Assembly: GCA_020352555.1 (NCBI GenBank)
Contig: CP070680.1
Coordinates: 1,447,946 to 1,480,357 of the forward strand
Direction: 5' to 3'
DNA from: Caldifarciminota bacterium
GTDB lineage: Bacteria; Hydrothermota; Tepidihabitantia; Tepidihabitantales; Tepidihabitantaceae
Length of the DNA: 32,412 nucleotides
In this document: positions 6,850 to 13,510 of the stretch, piece by piece
Numbering within the stretch: the stretch's first letter is position 1
Layout of the letters: each line of letters starts with the position of its first letter
The notes under the pieces: generated by a model
Databases searched by the model: none
Seen by the model: the letters and a program-made list of their open reading frames with translations, nothing else
What the model was told of the DNA's origin: nothing
Translations under genes and position numbers: made by a program

Positions 6850-8085
6850 ATGGCAGACGAGAGTACTCCGGGAGGCACTTTCCACGGCCGGGCAATCCGC
6901 GACCGAAGGGCCGCGGCTGAGCTGCTGCGCCGCGCCCGGCTCAAGTTCCATCGCGAAGACGAGGATGTTGCGTTCGACCTGCTGCAGGGCCTCCTGGCCA
7001 AGGACCCACGGAACCTCAGAGCCGCCTACCTGACCGCGCTCTGCGCTCATCTGCTGACCAACGGCGACGCCATCGACGACGTCTGCGCGCGGGCGCTCAG
7101 GGTCGACAGGCGCCATCCCTACACCAAGGCGTGCGAAGCGGTCCGTTACCTCTACCTCGCAAACTTCTCCCGCGCCGAGGACCTCTTCCTGCAGGCGATC
7201 CAGCAGATGCCGGATGAGCTCGACCTGTATCTCGGTCTCGGGGTGGTGTACGAGTACTCGGACGACATCGGCAAGGGCATCGACATCTACCAGAAGGCGA
7301 TCGACCTGGACCCGGACAACGTCCGGGCCAGGGTAGCTCTGGGCGGGATGTACGCGATGGAAGGCGAGTATGCCAAGGCGATGGCCCAGTACCAGCGCGC
7401 CAAGGCGGTCGAGCCCTTGATCGAAAACCCCCACCAGAAACTGGGCCGGGACTACTACTTCGGCGGAATGATGGGTGAGGCGGCGTCGGAGTTCGGGCTG
7501 GCGGTCGCGGAGGAACCCGAGGAGCCGGCAGCCTGGTTCTACCTGCTGGACTGCATCCGGCGGCTGGGCCGCTGTGACGACGCAATCGACCTTTACCAGG
7601 ACATCCGCGCCAGGTTCGGTGACGACCCGGAACTGATCAGCGGGTACTACGAGCACTTCCAGATGAAGAAGGAGGCGCTTGCCGCCCTGGAGAGACTGGT
7701 CGAGCAGAAGCCGAACGACGTCCGGGCGCTGGTGCGTCTCAGCAACGCCTACACCGATTCGGACCGCGTGCCGGAAGCGATCGACGCTGCCGAGCGCGCG
7801 GCAGCGCTCGCCCCGTCAGACGCGCAGGTGTTCACCCTGCTCGGCCAGCTCTACCTGAAACTGGGAGACAACCGGCTGTCGGTCGAGAGGTGCCGGCGCG
7901 CAATCAGGCTCGACCGCAACGCCCAGGCCGCCTACGTCACGATGGCGGACGCGCTTCTGTACCTGGGCCGGCAGGAGGATTCCCACGCGGCCATCGTCGA
8001 GATGGAGCGGGTGCGCGAACAGGCCTGGCGGCAGTATCAGGCGAAGTTCTCGGGTCAGGACCAGCTGGACGCCGAGCGCCAGTAG
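6850..8085 (+). CDS. Tetratricopeptide repeat protein
   Basis: 411 residues, soluble, no signal peptide or membrane segment. From about residue 18 to 395 it is built of roughly ten TPR units; clear ones read ELDLYLGLGVVYEYSDDIGK, then VRARVALGGMYAMEGEYAKA, later ALVRLSNAYTDSDRVPEAID and QVFTLLGQLYLKLGDNRLS. TPR arrays are protein-binding scaffolds; no catalytic domain is attached and the partner is unknown. The start is set by the promoter that ends six bases before the ATG. It is convergent with the acetyltransferase gene 64 bp away and stands alone. Confidence 0.88.
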   Translation: MADESTPGGTFHGRAIRDRRAAAELLRRARLKFHREDEDVAFDLLQGLLAKDPRNLRAAYLTALCAHLLTNGDAIDDVCARALRVDRRHPYTKACEAVRYLYLANFSRAEDLFLQAIQQMPDELDLYLGLGVVYEYSDDIGKGIDIYQKAIDLDPDNVRARVALGGMYAMEGEYAKAMAQYQRAKAVEPLIENPHQKLGRDYYFGGMMGEAASEFGLAVAEEPEEPAAWFYLLDCIRRLGRCDDAIDLYQDIRARFGDDPELISGYYEHFQMKKEALAALERLVEQKPNDVRALVRLSNAYTDSDRVPEAIDAAERAAALAPSDAQVFTLLGQLYLKLGDNRLSVERCRRAIRLDRNAQAAYVTMADALLYLGRQEDSHAAIVEMERVREQAWRQYQAKFSGQDQLDAERQ

Positions 8086-8149
8086 CCTTTTCAGACCCAG
8101 GCAATCCAGCGGATATCGCCGGCGCGGGCTCGCCCAGTCCGGTTGACGA

Positions 8150-9262
8150 CTACAGCCGCTTCTCGTAGACCCGGTAGCGTTTGTACACCTTGCCGCCCAG
8201 ATCCCGGTCGAAGTCGTTGATCAGGCGGTTGTCCTCCAGGTTCCAGGACAGCTCGCACCATTCGTACCCCTTGGACCGGGCGTACAGCTCGGTCCGGTAG
8301 AAGAGCAGGATCGGCAGGCCAAGGCGCCGGTATTCCTTCTTGAAACCAAAGACCAGCGCCCGGATGCCTGTTATCCGGTTCCGGTACCGGAGCGACTTCA
8401 GCAGCCCGGCAAGGTCGAACCTGCCGTCGAGCCGGCGCAGGACCTGATTGAAGTCGGGCAGCGTTATCGACAGCCCGGCGGGCTTGCCGTCATAGAACGC
8501 CAGCAGCACCATCTCCGGCACCGCGAAGTTCTTGAGGTTGGCGGCGAGCAGGTCCATCTCCCTGCCCGTCATCGGCGAGAATCCCCAGTTCTTCTCCCAC
8601 GCCGCGTTGTAGAGCTCCTTGACAATCTTCATTTCGCTCTCGAGTCGCCTCATGTTCAGGTGCCGGACCGAGATGCGGGGATTGTCCTGCAGCCTGCGGG
8701 CGAGGGTAGTGAACCGCTCGGGCATCGGGGTGCTGGCGTACTTGATGAAGGCGAGCAGGTCCTTGGCCTTGACGAATCCGGAGCCCTCGATCAGGGCGCG
8801 GTAGTAGGGAGGGTTGTAGGGCATCATCAGTACCGGCGGCCGGTCGAACCCTTTCACCAGCAGGCCCCACTCGTCGTTGGACGAGGGGCTCATCGGGCCG
8901 CGGACAACTGTCATGCCCCGGTCCCTGACCCAGGCCGATGCCCGCGCGAGCAGGGCCGAGCCGACATCGGCCCGGTCCTGAGATTCGAAGAACCCGAAGG
9001 AGCCGAGCTTCTCGCTCCACAGTCTGTTGTAGTTGTCGTCGACCTGGGCACTGATCCGGCCGACCGGGCGTCCGTCCTCGACCGCCAGGAAGAGCGTGCC
9101 GCGAGCATGCTCCCAGAACGGGTGACGCCGGTGGTCGAGGAGCTCGCGGACATCCTTCTTGAGCGGGGGTACCCAGTTGCGGTCTTCGGCGTAGATCGAC
9201 CAGGGAAGTTCGACGAACGCTTGCAGCTGCTCCGGGGTGTTCACTTCACGGACTTCGATCAT
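8150..9262 (-). CDS. GNAT-family acetyltransferase, YghO-like
   Basis: 370 residues. The N-terminal part is characteristic of the YghO-like group: WSIYAEDRNWVPPL, then HPFWEHARGTLFLAVEDGRPVGRISA (first GNAT strands), FGFFE, RGPMSPSSNDEWGLLVKGFD and MPYNPPYYRALIEGSGFVKAKD. The second half (~200-365) has a further GNAT-like core with FYDGKPAGLSITLPD and ends in RLINDFDRDLGGKVYKRYRVYEK, a typical final strand. Members are predicted N-acyltransferases; the substrate is unknown. I chose the ATG at 9262 because it overlaps the TGA of an 11-codon upstream ORF in a TGATG arrangement; a GTG one codon earlier (9265) is the alternative. No Shine-Dalgarno site is seen, which fits coupling. Confidence 0.82.
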   Translation of the reverse strand: MIEVREVNTPEQLQAFVELPWSIYAEDRNWVPPLKKDVRELLDHRRHPFWEHARGTLFLAVEDGRPVGRISAQVDDNYNRLWSEKLGSFGFFESQDRADVGSALLARASAWVRDRGMTVVRGPMSPSSNDEWGLLVKGFDRPPVLMMPYNPPYYRALIEGSGFVKAKDLLAFIKYASTPMPERFTTLARRLQDNPRISVRHLNMRRLESEMKIVKELYNAAWEKNWGFSPMTGREMDLLAANLKNFAVPEMVLLAFYDGKPAGLSITLPDFNQVLRRLDGRFDLAGLLKSLRYRNRITGIRALVFGFKKEYRRLGLPILLFYRTELYARSKGYEWCELSWNLEDNRLINDFDRDLGGKVYKRYRVYEKRL

Positions 9263-9297
9263 CACCGGGTTCTGGCCGCGCCTGTGCCTGTCGGCAT
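9262..9297 (-). CDS. Putative 11-residue leader peptide coupled to the GNAT gene
   Basis: An ATG at 9297-9295 begins MPTGTGAARTR and stops at TGA 9264-9262, whose last A is the first base of the GNAT ATG. The -10 box upstream ends seven bases before this ATG, so a leaderless transcript would start with it. Reinitiation at TGATG would explain how the ribosome-site-less GNAT gene is translated. Rests on arrangement only. Confidence 0.35.
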   Translation of the reverse strand: MPTGTGAARTR

Positions 9298-9304
9298 GCC
9301 GGTG

Positions 9305-9332
9305 AGATTCTCCGGCAAGCGCGCCGTGTCAA
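9305..9332 (-). promoter_or_regulatory. Promoter of the GNAT gene
   Basis: Minus strand: perfect TTGACA (9332-9327), 16-nt spacer, GAATCT (9310-9305). Expected transcription start is near 9298, at the ATG of the small upstream ORF. Confidence 0.55.
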
Positions 9333-9399
9333 GCCGGGCGGGCGGGCCGGCGGCCCGGTTTGGGGTCGGTATTCGGGTCTGAGGTCGGCAAAGACCTGG

Positions 9400-9430
9400 C
9401 GCGGCGTACCGTGGGTGGCGGTACGCCGCG
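9400..9430. repeat. Perfect 12-bp inverted repeat
   Basis: CGCGGCGTACCG (9400-9411) and CGGTACGCCGCG (9419-9430) with a 7-nt loop. It lies 70 bp upstream of the GNAT promoter in a gene-free interval. It could be an operator for a dimeric regulator, or an RNA hairpin. Confidence 0.85.
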
Positions 9431-9556
9431 TCATGTCGGTCCCCATCAAGATCTGCCCTTCCGCATCGGAACAGCGAACGGGGACTTTGGAGCGCGATAC
9501 CCCCTGTGTATCTCCGTTCGGCTTGGTCAGACTCACTGCGCCCTATGGCGCTGTTC

Positions 9557-9580
9557 TCGCAGGCGCGCGAACGCCTGCGA
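9557..9580. repeat. Perfect 9-bp inverted repeat
   Basis: TCGCAGGCG (9557-9565) and CGCCTGCGA (9572-9580) with a 6-nt loop, in the same gene-free interval. Apart from the GNAT leader ORF and promoter and three inverted repeats, 9266-9789 holds no reading frame that looks protein-like on either strand. Confidence 0.85.
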
Positions 9581-9687
9581 CCTTGCCCAGTCGCCTTTAT
9601 TACTGCACTGGGCATGCCAGCCCTCGTGGACCGGGTCGTAGGAGTACAAGATGCCAATTTACCGAGGCTTGGAGCGCGGCGGGTGCC

Positions 9688-9716
9688 GGCGGCTGCCAAG
9701 CGGGGATGCAGCCGCC
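9688..9716 (-). terminator. Hairpin downstream of the AAA+ regulator gene
   Basis: GGCGGCTGC (9688-9696) and GCAGCCGCC (9708-9716) are perfect 9-bp arms around an 11-nt loop. It sits 74 bp past the stop codon of the minus-strand regulator and may end its transcript, though no T-run follows. Confidence 0.45.
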
Positions 9717-9789
9717 TGCCGCATTATGCGTGCGAGGTGCCGCAAAAATCCGCAGACCGGACTGGATGGATGAGTCTTGAATGGGGCGA

Positions 9790-11388
9790 CTAGAGCTGGT
9801 GTTCGGATATCTTGCGGCGGAGCGTGTCGCGATGGATGCCCAGAATCCCGGCTGCCTTGGTCTGGTTGTTGCCGCATCGGCTGAGCGCTTCGGTGATGGC
9901 ACGCTTCTCGATCGCCCTCAGGTCAAGACTGCCGACCAGACCCTCGAGCGATGGCCTTCGGTCCGCCTGCTTGTTTCCGTCCATGAAGCTGACGACGCCC
10001 AGGGTCGAAATGAGATGCCCGAGCTTGATTTCGTCACTGCCGTCGTACTGGGCGCGCTCGTACGCGCGTTCGATGATGTTGCGCAGGGTGCGCATGTTGC
10101 CGTTGAAGACCGTGTTGGTGCCGGCGATGTATTCGTCGACGAGCTGCCGGACGAACTTGACCGCGGTCGTCTGGATGCCGAGCCGGCGGGTGTGGCGCGG
10201 CCGGCGGTTCATCTCTTCTACCACGAAATCGAACATCTCCCGCAGGTCCTGCTCGGCAATGCCTGGTGCTTCGCCGCTCCACCGGTCGATGAGCGACGGT
10301 ACGGGCACGCAGTGCTGGACCAGCCGGGAGTAGAAGTCGGCACGGAATCTCTCCTGCAGGTCCTCGACCGAGCGGTTGGTGGCAGCGACGATCCTCATGC
10401 TGACCGGGACTTCCTTCGAGCTGCCCAGCCGCTTGATGAGCCGGTACTCGATCGTGCGCAGGAGCTTGAGCTGGATTTCCTGGGTGATGTCGCCGATTTC
10501 GTCCAGGAACACGGTCGAGTCTCCGGCGGTCTCGAAGATGCCCTTGCGGAAAGAAGTGGCGCCGGTGAAGGCTCCCTTCTCGTGGCCGAACAGCTCGTCC
10601 TCGATGAGGTTCTGGTCGATGACGGCGATGTTGAGATTGAGCGGGTAGCTGCGGTCCGGGTCCTTGTCCGAGTAGCGGTGGCTGAAGCGGTGCAGGGCGT
10701 TGGCCACCAGCTCTTTGCCGACGCCGGGCCGGCCCAGCAGCAGAACGAGCGCGTCGGACGGCCCGATCCTGGCGATTTCGTGCGCGAGGTTGGCCATGCG
10801 CCTCGACCTGCCGATCACCATGTGGTGCTTCTCCCGCCAGGTCCGGCGCTGGTTGTCGGTCAGCGGCCTCAATGCGTGAGTGTCGATCTCGCTGGCGATG
10901 CCGTGGCAGCGTTCCTCGTCGTTGCCCTCGTCAGGAGCGAAGTTGCAGCTTCCCCAGCCGGGATACACCACGTAGTTGGCGTATCTGCGGGCGGCGAGCA
11001 GGCCGTCCTGTTCGGGCACGAACAGGGCCGGGGCGATGCGGTCGAGGTTGTTCTGGCGCAGGTTGGCATAGATGAGGAAGCCCTGCAGGGCGGTGATGTC
11101 GAAGCCCTTCGGCACCGGCGCCTTCAGACCCGAGTGGCCGACGAGCTTTCTCTCGTCCTTGGCTCCGGCAAAGCTGACGTGCTGGACGATGAGCGCGACG
11201 AAGTGCCCCAGGTTCCTGCGGTACCAGTTTCTGAGGGAACCGTAGCAGTCGATATGGATGAAGTCGAATTCCCGGCCGAGGCGTCCGCCGTCGTACCCGC
11301 GTACACAGGCGGTCAGCTTTCTGAACTCGCTACGCGAGCCGCAGACAACGAGTACTTTCGGACGGTCCGACTTGCTGTGTGCTGCCAT
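9790..11388 (-). CDS. Sigma-54-type AAA+ transcriptional regulator with novel N-terminal domain
   Basis: 532 residues from the ATG at 11388 (GGAG site upstream). Residues ~190-430 are a complete enhancer-binding AAA+ domain: Walker A GRPGVGKE (219-226), the sigma-54 contact loop GAFTGA (272-277), Walker B VFLDEI (293-298), sensor ATN (336-338) and the RFRADFYSRL arginine-finger region. Residues ~495-530 are a Fis-type helix-turn-helix (NNQTKAAGILGIHRDTLRRK). It should activate sigma-54 promoters by ATP hydrolysis. Residues ~10-150 have alternating strands (KVLVVCGS, FDFIHID, FVALIVQHV, APALFVPEQD, ANYVVYPG) spaced like a receiver domain, but Gln sits where the phosphorylated Asp is expected. 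Activation by a ligand or partner rather than a kinase is inference. Transcribed alone from its own promoter, next to secreted-protein genes. Confidence 0.88.
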   Translation of the reverse strand: MAAHSKSDRPKVLVVCGSRSEFRKLTACVRGYDGGRLGREFDFIHIDCYGSLRNWYRRNLGHFVALIVQHVSFAGAKDERKLVGHSGLKAPVPKGFDITALQGFLIYANLRQNNLDRIAPALFVPEQDGLLAARRYANYVVYPGWGSCNFAPDEGNDEERCHGIASEIDTHALRPLTDNQRRTWREKHHMVIGRSRRMANLAHEIARIGPSDALVLLLGRPGVGKELVANALHRFSHRYSDKDPDRSYPLNLNIAVIDQNLIEDELFGHEKGAFTGATSFRKGIFETAGDSTVFLDEIGDITQEIQLKLLRTIEYRLIKRLGSSKEVPVSMRIVAATNRSVEDLQERFRADFYSRLVQHCVPVPSLIDRWSGEAPGIAEQDLREMFDFVVEEMNRRPRHTRRLGIQTTAVKFVRQLVDEYIAGTNTVFNGNMRTLRNIIERAYERAQYDGSDEIKLGHLISTLGVVSFMDGNKQADRRPSLEGLVGSLDLRAIEKRAITEALSRCGNNQTKAAGILGIHRDTLRRKISEHQL

Positions 11389-11535
11389 TCGTCTCCGTTG
11401 TCCCAAGGTCGCCTGTTGCCAGCCTCGGCCTGCGGTGCCGCAGAATACCGCCCAGGCCTGCGCCGGAAGACCGGAGAGCGGACTTCTCGACGAACGCCAG
11501 CACCCGCATTCAGGCACTGGCGTCTGCTGTAACCG

Positions 11536-11557
11536 GCAGAAGAGCCTGTTCTTCTGC
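11536..11557 (-). promoter_or_regulatory. 5'-terminal hairpin of the AAA+ regulator transcript
   Basis: GCAGAAGA (11536-11543) and TCTTCTGC (11550-11557) form a perfect 8-bp stem with a 6-nt loop, beginning a few bases after the expected transcription start near 11562. The remaining ~150-nt leader has a second wobble-containing hairpin and no reading frame of note. It may stabilise the mRNA or be regulatory. Confidence 0.5.
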
Positions 11558-11568
11558 GCTGGCAGAGA

Positions 11569-11596
11569 ATTATACCGGTTTCGGGCCCATACGCAA
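11569..11596 (-). promoter_or_regulatory. Promoter of the AAA+ regulator gene
   Basis: Minus strand: TTGCGT (11596-11591), 16-nt spacer, consensus TATAAT (11574-11569). The leader to the ATG at 11388 is about 170 nt. Confidence 0.65.
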
Positions 11597-11666
11597 GGAG
11601 GAGTAGAGTTGCCGAGAAATTCGGCAGCCTGGGGCAACAGTGTTGCAGAATCCGCCAGGAACAGGA

Positions 11667-11694
11667 AGACCCGCCCTGATTCAGAGCGGGTCTG
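11667..11694 (-). terminator. Terminator hairpin of the 11711-12376 gene
   Basis: AGACCCGC (11667-11674) and GCGGGTCT (11687-11694) with an inner CTGA/TCAG pairing, 17 bp past the stop codon of the minus-strand secreted-protein gene. The minus strand continues with a T-rich TCCTGTTCC. Confidence 0.6.
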
Positions 11695-11710
11695 CGGAAA
11701 CGTCTGTCTT

Positions 11711-12376
11711 TCAGTCCAGCAGCACCAGCCGGGTGCTGGCACCGGTCTGGAGCCGGGCAATGTAGATACCGGCGTCGACCCTGAGGCCGCGGCTGTCCCG
11801 ACCGTCCCATGTCGCGGTACCAGGAACATCGGCAGGCGAACCAGGTTCCAGGACCCGGACTTGGCGGCCGAGAGGGTCGAAGACCCGAACCGGGCCGGCC
11901 GGCGCGCCGTCACCCGGGCTCAGCCGGGTAAGTGTGCGGAACGGGTTGGGTACGGCGAACAGGGCGGGTGAAGGCCCTGCATCCCGGGACTGGAGACCGC
12001 TGGTCAGGCTGTCGCGGTACATGAGCTGGGGGGCGACATCCAGCCCGCCGGGCACGGGCAGGTCGAACCAGCGGTCGGCCTCTATCGGGTCAATCAGGAA
12101 CCAGGTGTCCTGGCCGCCGACCGAGTAGTGAAACTCGCCCCACAGTGGCCGGTCCTCCGGAGCCTGGAACCAGAAGGTGTCGGTTTCGGATGGGTCGGCT
12201 TCCCAGCCCGAGGTGGTCTCCCAGACCGGGAACGTGCTGCCCCGCAGTCCCCATCGCACACTGTCGACCACGACCCGGTAGTCGTTGCCGCGGAGGATGC
12301 CGTTCCCGAACACTGCAAGGGCCGGCGTGGCCAGCACGAATACCAGAGCCGTCACGGTCAATACTCTGTACTGCAT
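11711..12376 (-). CDS. Secreted protein with FlgD-like/Por-type C-terminal sorting domain
   Basis: 221 residues. The ATG at 12376 has AAGGAG upstream and begins a clean signal peptide (MQYRVLTVTALVFVLATPALA). Residues ~22-135 are a beta-rich domain of unknown function, with TSGWEADPSETDTFWF and a WFDLP segment shared with the divergent neighbour. Residues ~145-221 form a C-terminal sorting domain: VPNPF, then VRVFDPLGRQVRVL, TATWDGRDSRGLRVDAGIYI and a final RLVLLD. Such domains direct export through a type IX-like system in FCB bacteria; that system itself is not in this window. The function of the mature protein is unknown. It is expressed divergently from the 12557 gene. Confidence 0.8.
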   Translation of the reverse strand: MQYRVLTVTALVFVLATPALAVFGNGILRGNDYRVVVDSVRWGLRGSTFPVWETTSGWEADPSETDTFWFQAPEDRPLWGEFHYSVGGQDTWFLIDPIEADRWFDLPVPGGLDVAPQLMYRDSLTSGLQSRDAGPSPALFAVPNPFRTLTRLSPGDGAPAGPVRVFDPLGRQVRVLEPGSPADVPGTATWDGRDSRGLRVDAGIYIARLQTGASTRLVLLD

Positions 12377-12416
12377 CTTGTGCTCCTTTTGAAGTTCCCG
12401 GGTAACTGCTCTGTCG

Positions 12417-12444
12417 ATGATAAGCAGCACCGGGCCAGCGTCAA
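12417..12444 (-). promoter_or_regulatory. Promoter of the 11711-12376 gene
   Basis: Minus strand: TTGACG (12444-12439), 16-nt spacer, TATCAT (12422-12417), about 35 nt of leader with an AAGGAG site. Confidence 0.6.
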
Positions 12445-12474
12445 GGCGCTGTTCAGGGCGGTCGGACTTCTGGC

Positions 12475-12503
12475 TTGACGAACGGGCAGAGGGGAGTTAG
12501 ATT
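12475..12503 (+). promoter_or_regulatory. Promoter of the 12557-13243 gene
   Basis: TTGACG (12475-12480), 17-nt spacer, TAGATT (12498-12503). It is back to back with the promoter of the divergent paralogue, about 30 bp between the two -35 boxes. Confidence 0.6.
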
Positions 12504-12556
12504 TACAGCGCTCACCGGCTGTCCGGGAGCAGGGGTCCTAGAAAGGAGTTGTGCTT

Positions 12557-13243
12557 ATGAAGAAGATTACCGTGCTGGCAGTCGCGCTGCTGGCAGCGGT
12601 CCTGGTCCGGCAGGCGCAGTCCGAAGAGCTGCTGGCCGTGCTTGAGGCGGGTGACTTTATCACGACCGTCGACACCATCGAACTCAAGGTTTCGGGCCGC
12701 ACCGCGGACAGCATCGTAACCAGCGGGTTCAATGCCGAGCCCGGGATGCAGGATACTTTCAACTTCGGGGACAGGCGGTGGCCGGACGAGTACTTTACGG
12801 TCCGCTACGGCTACGGCATCCCGCCCGAGCGCAAACTGCCGTTCACCTGGCCGAACCCGACCCAGGACTCGTGGTACGAGCTGCCGGGCATGGACAAGGG
12901 CCAGAACAACGGCAGGATCAAGTTCAAGTTCCCGGGCGGCATCGAGGAAGAACGGGTCAGGCCGCGCCAGGCGCTGATGCTCGAAGCAGAGCCCAACCCG
13001 TTCGCCGGCCGCACCGAGATGCGGTTCAGCATCGCCTCAGGTTCAGAAGTCAAGGTCACGGTCTACGACATGACAGGACAGATGGTGGCGACCGTGTACC
13101 GCGACCGGGTAGGGCCTGGCTGGCACTCGTTCGTCTGGGACGGCAGCGACCGCTCTGGCCGGCAGGTCAGCGAGGGCGTGTATCTGGCCAAGCTGGCTGC
13201 GGGCAGCGACAGTTTCCTGACCAAGCTGATCAAGACCGACTAG
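12557..13243 (+). CDS. Secreted protein with C-terminal sorting domain, paralogue of divergent neighbour
   Basis: 228 residues. AAAGGAG lies 8 nt before the ATG at 12557; a GTG six bases earlier is too close to that site. Residues 1-22 are a signal peptide (MKKITVLAVALLAAVLVRQAQS). Residues ~25-130 form a beta-rich domain with TSGFNAEPGMQDTFNF and SWYELPGM, which align with TSGWEADPSETDTFWF and RWFDLPVP of the divergent gene. Residues ~150-228 are the sorting domain: AEPNPFAGRTEMRF, VTVYDMTGQMVATV, SFVWDGSDRSGRQVSEGVYL and terminal LTKLIKTD. Likely exported and surface-attached or released; the role of the N-terminal domain is unknown. Confidence 0.8.
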   Translation: MKKITVLAVALLAAVLVRQAQSEELLAVLEAGDFITTVDTIELKVSGRTADSIVTSGFNAEPGMQDTFNFGDRRWPDEYFTVRYGYGIPPERKLPFTWPNPTQDSWYELPGMDKGQNNGRIKFKFPGGIEEERVRPRQALMLEAEPNPFAGRTEMRFSIASGSEVKVTVYDMTGQMVATVYRDRVGPGWHSFVWDGSDRSGRQVSEGVYLAKLAAGSDSFLTKLIKTD

Positions 13244-13267
13244 ACAGGCCAGAGGATTCCGGACGGT

Positions 13268-13291
13268 TGCCGGGCGGCTGCATGCCCGGCA
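13268..13291 (+). terminator. Hairpin after the 12557-13243 gene
   Basis: TGCCGGGC (13268-13275) and GCCCGGCA (13284-13291), perfect 8-bp arms with an 8-nt loop, 25 bp past the stop codon. No T-run follows. Confidence 0.45.
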
Positions 13292-13323
13292 CCGGCCGGT
13301 CGCAGTGTTCTGACCCAGGTCGC

Positions 13324-13351
13324 TTGACTCCCTGACAGGGGGAGCTACAAT
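13324..13351 (+). promoter_or_regulatory. Promoter of the 13511-17614 gene
   Basis: TTGACT (13324-13329), 16-nt spacer, TACAAT (13346-13351). The leader is about 150 nt; it has a short GGCACA/TGTGCC hairpin but matches no riboswitch I know. Confidence 0.65.
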
Positions 13352-13510
13352 CAGCCATCTCACTCGCTGCACTCTCCAGCCCGGGTGGGTGAGGCGGTCC
13401 GACTCGTGCCGGATTCGTCAGCCGGTCTGTGAGCGGCGATGGGTCTTTCGGAATCAGGCACAGTTTCACCCTTTGTGCCGGAGCAATCTGTCAAACCAAG
13501 GAGGCTAAGG

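Noticed and set aside
9246-9536. 96-codon minus-strand ORF upstream of the GNAT gene
   Set aside because: Runs through the 12-bp inverted repeat and the GNAT promoter, ends in low-complexity Pro/Arg sequence and resembles no protein.
9781-11532. 583-codon plus-strand ORF opposite the AAA+ regulator
   Set aside because: Composition is typical of antisense frames in high-GC DNA, and the minus strand has full AAA+ motifs.
13352-13510. Possible riboswitch in the leader of the large secreted protein gene
   Set aside because: Only a 6-bp hairpin was found; no conserved core of the c-di-GMP, glycine, TPP or cobalamin classes is visible.
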